Source: Roseicella aerolata
GTDB lineage: Bacteria > Pseudomonadota > Alphaproteobacteria > Acetobacterales > Acetobacteraceae
Assembly: GCF_020523605.1 (NCBI RefSeq)
Contig: NZ_JAJAQI010000001.1
Location: 62,001 to 126,000, forward strand
DNA length: 64,000 bases
Direction: 5' to 3'
The notes below the pieces were generated by a model, which ran no database searches, had not been told where the DNA came from, and worked only from the letters and a program-made list of their open reading frames with translations. A program made the translations under genes and the position numbers. Below are positions 43,428 through 50,517 of this stretch, in pieces. Numbering within the stretch: the stretch's first letter is position 1; each line of letters begins with the position of its first letter.

Positions 43428-44786
43428 TCAGCCGCGGGCGAAGTTCCGCAGCTCCCCTTCCGCCCAGGCCATCGCCTGGTCGATGCTCTGCCCGCCCTGG
43501 GCGATGCGCGCGATCATCTTGGTGTTGATCGCCTGGTTGTAGGCCTGCACCGCGATCTCGGCCGGCGCCGGGGCGAAGGTCACGTGCAACTGCCCCTGCT
43601 GGTGCGGCTTGTTCGGGTAGTTGTAGGCGAAGCCGGTGGGCGGGCCCTCCGTCTCCCAGACCTTGAAGTCGGACATGCTCTGGAAGGGCGGCATGTCGTA
43701 GCCGCTGGTGATGGTGGTCTGCCGCTCGGCGCTCGTGCGCTCGGAGAGGAACTCGATCAGCCCCTTGGCCGCGGTCTTGTTCCGCGAGAAGCTCCAGATG
43801 CCCCAGAAGAAGGGCAGGTAGGGCGCGAAGCGGCCTTCCGGTCCGGCCGGGAAGGGCGCGTACCAGCATTTCTCGGCGACCTGCGGGTTGTCGCGCCTGG
43901 CCACCGCCCAGGCCGAGGGCGGGTTGAAGATCAGCGCGCTGCGGCCGGAGATCAGCGCCCGGTTGTTCGAGGCGTCGTCCCAGGCCCAGACGTCGTTGGG
44001 CAGGAATTTCGACAGGCGGATGCAGTACTCCACCGCCTGGCGCAGCTTCGGGTTGTTGCGGACGGTGACCTTGCCGTCCTCGTCCATCATCTGCGCACCG
44101 AAGCTGCGGAACAGCGTACCGACCCAGTCCACCGCGTCGGAGAACTGGCCCATCGGCAGGCCGAAGGGGAAGCCGGCGGCGTGGCACTTCTCCGCCGCCG
44201 TCAGGAAAGTATCCCAGTTCCAGGTCTCGGCGCCCGGCCCGCGTTCCGGCCTGGCCGGCCACATGCTGCGGATGTCGATCCCGGCATGCTCCTGGAACAG
44301 GTCGAAGCGGATGCAGGCGGGCTTGATCTGGGTGCCGGCGATGGCCGGCACGCCGCGCCAGGCGCCCTCCCGCTTTGCCAGGTATTCCGCCGCCGGGGTG
44401 ATGGCGCCGTATTTCTGCTGCAGCCGCCCGACCACGTCGTCCACCGGCTCCAGCAGCCGGGCATGGGCGGAGGGTTCCCAGGTGGGGAAGGCCAGGATGT
44501 CATGGCCGCTGCGGGCCTGGGCCTGGGCCGCGATGGTCAGCAGGGTCTGGTTGCCGACCGAGGTGATGAAGTCGATCTGCACATCGACCCGGTTCTTGTC
44601 GCCCCATTCCTTGCAGAGCTCGCGCATGACGCCGTTGCCGGCCGGGACCCAGTGGTCCCAGAAGCCGCAGCGCAGCACCCCCGCCGAGCCCTGGCCATGC
44701 ACGTTGAACACCGGCAGCGCGGCCCCGGCCGCGCCCGCCAGGCCTGCCCGCAGCGCCGCACGCCGCGTCATCCCATATCGGGTCAT
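43428..44786 (-). CDS. ABC transporter substrate-binding protein, sugar type (family 1)
   Basis: A 452-residue periplasmic protein. The N-terminus MTRRAALRAGLAGAAGAALP (starting at residue 6) is a twin-arginine signal, so it is probably exported folded. The mature part opens VLRCGFWDHWVPAGNGVMRELC and has AFPTWEPSAHARLLEPVDDVV, NNRALISGRSALIFNPPSAW and FFWGIWSFSRNKTAAKGLIEFL, typical of carbohydrate-binding family 1 proteins. No membrane or ATPase genes are adjacent, making it a second orphan binding protein. The start follows GGGAGGC; Met6 is an alternative. Confidence 0.9.
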   Translation of the reverse strand: MTRYGMTRRAALRAGLAGAAGAALPVFNVHGQGSAGVLRCGFWDHWVPAGNGVMRELCKEWGDKNRVDVQIDFITSVGNQTLLTIAAQAQARSGHDILAFPTWEPSAHARLLEPVDDVVGRLQQKYGAITPAAEYLAKREGAWRGVPAIAGTQIKPACIRFDLFQEHAGIDIRSMWPARPERGPGAETWNWDTFLTAAEKCHAAGFPFGLPMGQFSDAVDWVGTLFRSFGAQMMDEDGKVTVRNNPKLRQAVEYCIRLSKFLPNDVWAWDDASNNRALISGRSALIFNPPSAWAVARRDNPQVAEKCWYAPFPAGPEGRFAPYLPFFWGIWSFSRNKTAAKGLIEFLSERTSAERQTTITSGYDMPPFQSMSDFKVWETEGPPTGFAYNYPNKPHQQGQLHVTFAPAPAEIAVQAYNQAINTKMIARIAQGGQSIDQAMAWAEGELRNFARG

Positions 44787-44906
44787 GATGTTTGCCTCCC
44801 GCCGGCGGCTTGCTGCCGCCTTGCGGGAGGAAGTCTAAGCGGCAGCGCGGCGGGAACGGCGGGCTGCCTGCAATCCCGCCGGATACTGTGATCGGCAGCG
44901 CCGGCC

Positions 44907-46103
44907 TCAGCCCATGGCCTTCAGCTCCCGCTCCACCACCGCCGCCAGCAGGCCGGCGCCATAGGGGATGGCAGCGTCGTTGAAGTCATAGGCGGGGTTG
45001 TGCAGCTCGCAGCCGCCCGCGCCGGGGCCGTTGCCGACATAGATATAGGCGCCCGGCCGCTCGGCCAGCATGTAGGAGAAATCCTCCGAGCCCATGGCGG
45101 CCAGGCGCTCGCGGTCCACATGCGCCTCTCCCACCAGGGCGGCGGCGGCATCCGCCATCAGCGCGGTCTGCTCGGCGCCGTTGACGACGGGCACGGTGAT
45201 CTCGCGGAAGTCGAGCTCGGCGGTGCCGCCGAAGCCGGTGGCGATGCTCTGCGCCAGGGCGCGCATCCGCTGCTCCAGCAGGCGCATCGTCCCGGTCCGG
45301 AAGGCGCGCACCGTGCCGCGCAGCGCCACCCGCTCCGGGATCACGTTGTAGGCGGTGCCGCCCTCGAAGCCCGTCACGCTGATCACCGCCGTGTCGTTCG
45401 GCGCGACATTGCGCCCGACGATGCTCTGCCAGGCGGAGATGATCTGGGCGCCGCAGACCACCGGGTCCACCGTTGCCTCGGGCCGCGCCGCATGGCCGCC
45501 CTTGCCATGGATATGCAGGTCGAAGAAGGCGCAGCCCGCCATCATCGGGCCGGGGCGGATGGCATAGTGCCCGACCGGCAGGCCAGGGCGGTTGTGCAGC
45601 CCATAGACCGCATCGCAGGGGAAGCGCTCGAACAGCCCGTCGGCGATCATCGCCTGGGCGCCGCCCTGGCCTTCCTCGGCCGGCTGGAAGATGAAGTGGA
45701 CGGTGCCGTCGAAATTCCTGGTCTCCGCCAGGTAGCGGGCGGCGCCGAGCAGCATGGTGGTGTGCCCGTCATGGCCGCAGCCATGCATCTTGCCCGGCAC
45801 GGTGGAGCGGTGGGCGAAGGTGTTCGCCTCCGGCATGTCCAGCGCATCCATGTCGGCGCGCAGCCCGATGGCGCGGTTGCCGTTGCCGAAACCGACACGG
45901 GATCCTGATCCGGCGCGCAGCACCCCGACCACGCCGGTGCGGCCTATGCCGCGATGCACCTCGATGCCCCAGGACTCCAGGCGTTCGGCCACCAGCGCGC
46001 TGGTGCGGTGCTCCTCGAAGCCGGTCTCGGGATGGGCATGGAAGTCGCGGCGCCAGGCGGTCAGCTGGTCATGGAAGCCGCGGATATGGTCGATCGGGTT
46101 CAC
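44907..46103 (-). CDS. M20-family amidohydrolase (hippurate hydrolase/IAA-amino acid hydrolase type)
   Basis: A 398-residue zinc or cobalt peptidase-fold enzyme that splits N-acyl amino acids. Metal ligands are in HGCGHDGHTTMLLG near residue 110 and FQPAEEGQGGA near 145; GLHNRPGLPVG and the C-terminal MGSEDFSYML complete the M20D pattern. The dimerisation insert HIHGKGGHAARPEATVDPV is present. GTG at 46103 follows AGGAGAG and begins VNPIDHIRGFHDQL, aligning with the family. The natural substrate is unknown. It lies 120 bases upstream of the sugar-binding protein gene on the same strand, though a functional link is not evident. Confidence 0.93.
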   Translation of the reverse strand: MNPIDHIRGFHDQLTAWRRDFHAHPETGFEEHRTSALVAERLESWGIEVHRGIGRTGVVGVLRAGSGSRVGFGNGNRAIGLRADMDALDMPEANTFAHRSTVPGKMHGCGHDGHTTMLLGAARYLAETRNFDGTVHFIFQPAEEGQGGAQAMIADGLFERFPCDAVYGLHNRPGLPVGHYAIRPGPMMAGCAFFDLHIHGKGGHAARPEATVDPVVCGAQIISAWQSIVGRNVAPNDTAVISVTGFEGGTAYNVIPERVALRGTVRAFRTGTMRLLEQRMRALAQSIATGFGGTAELDFREITVPVVNGAEQTALMADAAAALVGEAHVDRERLAAMGSEDFSYMLAERPGAYIYVGNGPGAGGCELHNPAYDFNDAAIPYGAGLLAAVVERELKAMG

Positions 46104-46415
46104 GCATCTCTCCTGCCGGCGCCGCGGGACACAAGCCATCCATCCCGGCGCCCCGCCCGCCCTGCCACCCTTGTCGGTGGGCCGTGATCCTCGGCAAGGG
46201 CGGAAGGCGCGGCGCGGGCCGGCAATCGGCAGTCTGTCCGGGCTGCACAAGGCCGGGGCCAGGATAGGCCCGCAGGGCACCGCCGGGCAAACCCGCAGCG
46301 CCGGCGGCAGCGCGTCGTCGCGGGGTGTTTCCCTGGCGGATTCGCCCGGCCGGGCGTTCCTGCCGGAGAGCCTCTGCTCTATGCCTGCAGCAAGAAACGG
46401 GACGGCCCGCGATCC
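46104..46415. other. divergent intergenic region
   Basis: A 312-base gap lies between the divergent amidohydrolase and methyltransferase genes. I find no gene. A stretch near 46337-46395 (GGCGGATTCGCC ... CCTCTGCTCTATGCC) faintly resembles the palindromic repeat but is too diverged to call. Confidence 0.35.
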
Positions 46416-47342
46416 ATGGAACAGCGGACGGAGGAAGCGGCCAGGCCGCAGCGCACGGTGCCGGCACCGACCGGCCTTTCGCGGGGGGTGCCGGTCCCCT
46501 GGTGGGTGAAACTCGGGCTGAAGCTCGGCCTGGCCGCCCTCGGCATCCATGGCGCGCGCGCCCGGGCACTCGGCATCGGCCGGCATTCCGCCGGGGCGAC
46601 GGATCCCGGCAAGATCCTCGATGCGCCGCGCGCCTGGATGGACCAGGCCGCCGCCCTGCGCGGCCGCCGCCCGCGCACGGTGCTGGAGCTTGGACCGGGC
46701 GGCATGGTGGTACGCGCCCCGGTGCTGGCCGGGCTCGGCGCCCGGCGGATCTGGTTCGTCGATCCGGTGGACTGCGCGCCCAAGGCGCCCGGCCCCTATC
46801 TTTCGGCCGCGGCGCTGGCCTGGACGCAGGGCGTGCCCGCCCCCGACCTGGCGGGCTGCGCCGACCGCAACACGGTGCTGACCCGCTGCGGCGCCACGCT
46901 GCTGTTCGGGGGGGCGAGCGCGCTCGCCGCCATCCCGGATGGCAGCATCGACCTGGTGGTGAGCGAGGCGGTGCTGGAGCATGTCCGGCGGGAGGAGCTG
47001 GTGCCGCTGCTGCAGCAGTTGCGGCGGGTGACGGCGCCGGACGGGGTCGGGCTGCATTTCATCGATTTCCAGGATCATCTGGGCGGCGGCCTGCAGCACC
47101 TGCGCTTCAGCGACGCCTTCTGGGCCAGCCCGCTGGTCGGGCGCGCGGGGGTCTATGTGAACCGGCTTGGCCTCTCCGCCATGGTCCGGCGGTTCCGGCG
47201 CGCCGGCTTCGCCGTGACGGTGCGCGAGGCGGTGGTGTGGGAGAAGCGCCCGACCGGGCCGGCGAAGCCGCACCCCGAGGCGATGCGCCCGGCGGCGGAC
47301 GACCTGGTGGCGCGGGCGGCGATCGAGGTCAGGCCGGCGTAG
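46416..47342 (+). CDS. class I SAM-dependent methyltransferase-like protein
   Basis: A 308-residue protein. Motif I is RTVLELGPGGMVVRAPVLAG near residue 88, with RIWFVDPVD as the acidic strand end, DGSIDLVVSEAVLEHV near 183 and a motif III-like GVGLHFIDFQDHL. The N-terminal 50 residues contain a hydrophobic WWVKLGLKLGLAALGI patch that may be membrane-associated. The substrate is unknown; similar enzymes occur in polysaccharide and lipid clusters. The ribosome site is weak. The TAG stop starts a degenerate copy of the palindromic repeat. Confidence 0.8.
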   Translation: MEQRTEEAARPQRTVPAPTGLSRGVPVPWWVKLGLKLGLAALGIHGARARALGIGRHSAGATDPGKILDAPRAWMDQAAALRGRRPRTVLELGPGGMVVRAPVLAGLGARRIWFVDPVDCAPKAPGPYLSAAALAWTQGVPAPDLAGCADRNTVLTRCGATLLFGGASALAAIPDGSIDLVVSEAVLEHVRREELVPLLQQLRRVTAPDGVGLHFIDFQDHLGGGLQHLRFSDAFWASPLVGRAGVYVNRLGLSAMVRRFRRAGFAVTVREAVVWEKRPTGPAKPHPEAMRPAADDLVARAAIEVRPA

Positions 47343-47418
47343 CGGCCGGGCGCGTGAGTCTGCTCTGCCGTCGATGAACCGCAGCGGATCGGCGTTCGGT
47401 TCCGAACGCAATCCGCTG
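47340..47418 (+). repeat. shortened palindromic repeat at the end of the methyltransferase gene
   Basis: Starts TAGCGG at the stop codon, lacks most of the inner hairpin, and keeps GCGTGAGTCTGCTCTGCC. It is followed by an intact B module at 47382-47418, where CAGCGGATCGGCGTTCGG pairs with CCGAACGCAATCCGCTG (one mismatch or bulge). The B module thus survives when A decays. Confidence 0.75.
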
Positions 47419-47465
47419 TGGGGCTGGCATCGGGGTGGCGGCCATCGGGGCGTCCGCCGCCGGTG

Positions 47466-47690
47466 TCAGCCCCGGGCGCCGGGCGCCGCCTGCGCGGGCG
47501 CGACTGCCTCCCGCGCCAGCCGGATCGCCTCCAGCAGCACGGCCGCGTCGCCGATCTGGTTCGCCAGCAGCAGGACCAGCGCGGCATCGAGGCGGCGGGA
47601 ACTGGCATCGTCCAGGCCCCGATGCGCCTCCATCAGCGCGGCATAGAAACCGTCCGGATCGGTCAGCCGGGGTTCGGTGGCGAGCGTCAT
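47466..47690 (-). CDS. DUF2783 protein
   Basis: A 74-residue mostly helical protein. The core DPDGFYAALMEAHRGLDDASSRRLDAALVLLLANQIGDAAVL is a DUF2783 pattern (residues about 11-52, cited as a region). This family is found directly after flavin monooxygenase genes, as here: its ATG overlaps the monooxygenase stop by 4 bases (ATGA). It is probably a subunit or chaperone of the hydroxylase. The function is not known experimentally to me. It belongs to the minus-strand pair and ends before the repeat near 47418. Confidence 0.85.
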   Translation of the reverse strand: MTLATEPRLTDPDGFYAALMEAHRGLDDASSRRLDAALVLLLANQIGDAAVLLEAIRLAREAVAPAQAAPGARG

Positions 47691-49321
47691 GCGGCCCTTC
47701 CCAGCGCCCGGGCCCGGGCGGCGGCGATGGCGGCGGGATCGGGGTGGCGGAAGCGGGCGGCGACATGCTGGTCCGGGCGGAGCAGCACCGCCTCCCCCGG
47801 CGCCAGGCCCCAGCGGCGGGCGACCAGGCCGCTGTGGTCGAACAGCGCGCCGGTGGTCTCCGTCTCCCCCACCACCACCCGGGCCAGGCCATCCGGCACC
47901 GCCGGCGGCGGCGCGCCTTCGCCGGCCAGGGCCAGCAGGGTGAAGGCGCCCTGTTCCGCCGGGCCGTTCAGGTGGCGCAGCAGCCAGTCCGGCCGGCCGC
48001 GGTCCAGCACCGGCGCGTCGATGGCGGGGGCGCCGGGCGGCAGGGGCGTCTCCTCCCCGCCCGGGGTCGAGAGCGGGCTGCCGCGCAGCAGGGCGGGGCG
48101 GGAGAGGCGGCCGGAATTGACCAGCGGCCGCGCCAGGGGATACCGGGCCGAGAGGGCCAGCACGGCATCCCGCCAGGCCCGCGCCGCCGCGTTCTTCGGC
48201 GTGATGAAATCGGTGCTGCGGGCCGAGTTCAGGATGTTCTCCTCGGCCGCCGGGATGCGCTCGGCATCGTAGGAATCGATCAGCGCCTCCCGCGCCTCGC
48301 CCGCCAGCAGGGCGGCCAGCTTCCAGCCGAGATTGTCGGCATCCTGCACGCCGCCATTGCCGCCCCGGGCGCCGAAGGGGCTGACCTGGTGGGCGGCATC
48401 GCCGAGGAAGAGGATGCGGCCATGGCGGAAGCGCTCCAGCCGCCGGCAGCGGAAGGTGTAGACGCTGACCCAGTCCAGCTCGAAGCGGACTTTCGGCCCC
48501 AGCATCTGCGCGACGCGGGCGCGCACCTTCTCCGGCCGCTTCTCCTCCTCCGGGTCGGCATCCGGGCCGAGCTGGAAGTCGATGCGCCAGACATCGTCGG
48601 GCTGCTTGTGCAGCAGCACGGACTGGCCGGGATGGAAGGGCGGGTCGAACCAGAAGCGGCGTTCGGCGGGAAACGGGGCTTGCATGACGATGTCGGCGAT
48701 CAGGAAGCGGTCACGGAAGACCTGGCCGAGGAAGGGCAGGCCCAATTGCTCCCGCACCAGGCTGCGGGCCCCGTCGCAGGCCAGCAGCCAGGCGGCGTGC
48801 AGGCGATAGGGACCGTCCGGCGTCTCGACCGACAGCAGGGCGCCGTCCGGGCGGTTCTCCACCGCCGTCACCTTGTTGCGCCAGCGGAGGTCGACGCGGC
48901 CGGTCGCCTCGCAGGCCGCGACCAGCCATGCCTCGACATAGTATTGCTGCAGGTTCACGAAGGCCGGGTATTCATGGCCCTGCTCCGGCAGCAGGTTGAA
49001 GGCATAGGCCTCCTCCTCCCCCACATAGACCCGGCCGGTATTCCAGGTGATGCCCTTCTCCAGGAAGCGCCGGCCGAGGCCGAGCCGGCCCATGATCTCC
49101 AGCGTGCGCTTGGCCCAGCAGATGGCGCGGCTGCCGACCGAGACCGTGTCGTCGTCATCGAGCAGCACGGAGACCACACCGCGCCGGGCCAGATCGAGCG
49201 CCAGCGTCAGCCCGACCAGCCCGCCGCCCAGGATGACGACCGGCGCTTCCTCGGCCGCCGCCTGCCCGACCGCGGCGGGGCGGCGCCAGGCATAGCGCGG
49301 GTTCCGGTCGATGAGGGGCAT
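47687..49321 (-). CDS. FAD-dependent monooxygenase, PheA/TfdB/MhpA-like
   Basis: A 544-residue flavoprotein hydroxylase. The FAD motif VVILGGGLVGLTLALDLARR is at about residues 28-47, the DG-type motif LLACDGARSLVREQLGL near 178, and the second FAD motif GRILFLGDAAHQVSPFGARGGNGGVQDADNL begins near residue 300 (landmark GDAAHQVSPFGARG). A C-terminal thioredoxin-like domain follows. It likely hydroxylates an aromatic acid or phenol using NAD(P)H. The DUF2783 gene overlaps its end. Together with hmgA elsewhere this suggests aromatic catabolism, but no ring-cleavage gene is adjacent. Confidence 0.93.
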   Translation of the reverse strand: MPLIDRNPRYAWRRPAAVGQAAAEEAPVVILGGGLVGLTLALDLARRGVVSVLLDDDDTVSVGSRAICWAKRTLEIMGRLGLGRRFLEKGITWNTGRVYVGEEEAYAFNLLPEQGHEYPAFVNLQQYYVEAWLVAACEATGRVDLRWRNKVTAVENRPDGALLSVETPDGPYRLHAAWLLACDGARSLVREQLGLPFLGQVFRDRFLIADIVMQAPFPAERRFWFDPPFHPGQSVLLHKQPDDVWRIDFQLGPDADPEEEKRPEKVRARVAQMLGPKVRFELDWVSVYTFRCRRLERFRHGRILFLGDAAHQVSPFGARGGNGGVQDADNLGWKLAALLAGEAREALIDSYDAERIPAAEENILNSARSTDFITPKNAAARAWRDAVLALSARYPLARPLVNSGRLSRPALLRGSPLSTPGGEETPLPPGAPAIDAPVLDRGRPDWLLRHLNGPAEQGAFTLLALAGEGAPPPAVPDGLARVVVGETETTGALFDHSGLVARRWGLAPGEAVLLRPDQHVAARFRHPDPAAIAAARARALGRAA

Positions 49322-49599
49322 GGCCCGCCTCCCTCAGCCGCGCCAGGGCATGGCGGATGGGGCGGCGGTTCCGCCGGAATGCCGGGACGCGGCGAAGCCG
49401 GACATGACGTTTTCCCTGGCGCCTGTTGCCGGAGAGATGGACCGGCGTGCCGCGGCTGCCAAGCGGGTCCGCGGTGCCGATCCCGGTATTGGCGGGCCGG
49501 CACTTTTGACGGAACATTGAAGTCTGTTCGCAGAAGGCAACGTCTGGTTGCGCAATGGTGCGTTGCCCTAGATACCGGATCGTGCCGAGGGAGGTTTCC

Positions 49600-50205
49600 A
49601 TGCTGCGTCGCGTGCTGCTTGCCGCGCTCGTCGGGCTGCTCGCACAGCCCGCACTGGCCCAGTCGGGCGACCCGTCCTTCAGGATCGTCAACAACACGCC
49701 GAACGTCATCAACGAGGTCTATGCCTCCCCCGCCAACCAGCAGACCTGGGGGCATGACCGGCTTGGCTCCGAGGTGGTGCCGCCCGGGGGCCGGCACATC
49801 ATCCGCCTGCCGCAGGACGGCAACTGCCTCTATGACGTGCGGGTGGTCTTCCAGGGCGGGGCCGCACCGGAGGAGCGGCGGAACCTCAACACCTGCGGCA
49901 TGACCGATCTGGTGTTCGGCGGCGGCGGGGCGGCGCCGCGCGGCGCGGCGCAGGGCAACCCCTCCTTCAACCTGGTGAACCAGAGCGGCCGGGTGATCGA
50001 GGAATTCTACGCCTCCCCCTCCTCCCAGCAGAGCTGGGGGCCGGACCGGCTGGGCGAGGCCGTGGTGGCGCCGGGCACGAATTTCGCAGTGCGGCTGCCG
50101 CAGGGCGAGTGCACCTACGACCTGCGTTGGGTCTGGCAGGGCGGCGAGGCGCAGGAGCGGCGGAGCGTGAACGCCTGCTCGATGACGAATTACGTGGTGC
50201 GGTAG
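49600..50205 (+). CDS. secreted protein with two tandem copies of an unrecognised ~80-residue domain
   Basis: A 201-residue protein. Signal peptide VLLAALVGLLAQPALAQ leads to two homologous units, about residues 25-105 and 120-200. Matching landmarks are FRIVNNTPNVINEVYASP and FNLVNQSGRVIEEFYASP; WGHDRLGSEVVPPG and WGPDRLGEAVVAPG; CLYDVRVVFQGG and CTYDLRWVWQGG; NTCGMTDLVF and NACSMTNYVV. Each unit has two cysteines suited to an internal disulphide. A Gly/Ala linker joins them. The fold is probably all-β. I do not recognise the function. ATG at 49600 follows GAGGGAGG. The TAG stop is formed by a repeat. Confidence 0.85.
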   Translation: MLRRVLLAALVGLLAQPALAQSGDPSFRIVNNTPNVINEVYASPANQQTWGHDRLGSEVVPPGGRHIIRLPQDGNCLYDVRVVFQGGAAPEERRNLNTCGMTDLVFGGGGAAPRGAAQGNPSFNLVNQSGRVIEEFYASPSSQQSWGPDRLGEAVVAPGTNFAVRLPQGECTYDLRWVWQGGEAQERRSVNACSMTNYVVR

Positions 50206-50470
50206 AGCGGAGCGCGGCGGGCGTGAGGCCGCCCCGCGGGCCATGAGCCCCCGAGGATGGGCGGCCGGTCCTGGACGCCATCCGCCATCCTGGTGCGGCC
50301 GCCGCCACCCCCGTGGCAGAAAGGCCGGACTGGCGAACCGGTCGGGCCGTCATCGCCGCCGTGGCGTCTGGTGCAGATCGCGGAGGGGCTGAAGGCCGGG
50401 AGCGTGGCTCCGCCCTGCCATCCATGACCCAATGGCGGATCGGCGTTCAGGTCTGAACGCGATCCGCCAT
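50203..50470 (+). repeat. palindromic repeat copies after the duplicated-domain gene
   Basis: TAGAGCGGAGCGCGGCGGGC starts at the stop codon (50203) and decays within about 30 bases. A second A-like piece GCAGATCGCGGAGGGGC lies near 50375. A well-kept B module follows at 50432-50470, pairing ATGGCGGATCGGCGTTCAG with TGAACGCGATCCGCCAT. No gene is supported between 50206 and 50517. Confidence 0.75.
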
Positions 50471-50517
50471 GGTCGGTCCCTCCGCCGCCGATGGCGGCGG
50501 AGGAAAGGGCGGGAAGG

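Noticed and set aside
46337-46395. A further copy of the palindromic repeat upstream of the methyltransferase.
   Set aside because: Only short fragments (GGCGGATTCGCC, CCTCTGCTCTATGCC) match; could be chance in GC-rich DNA.
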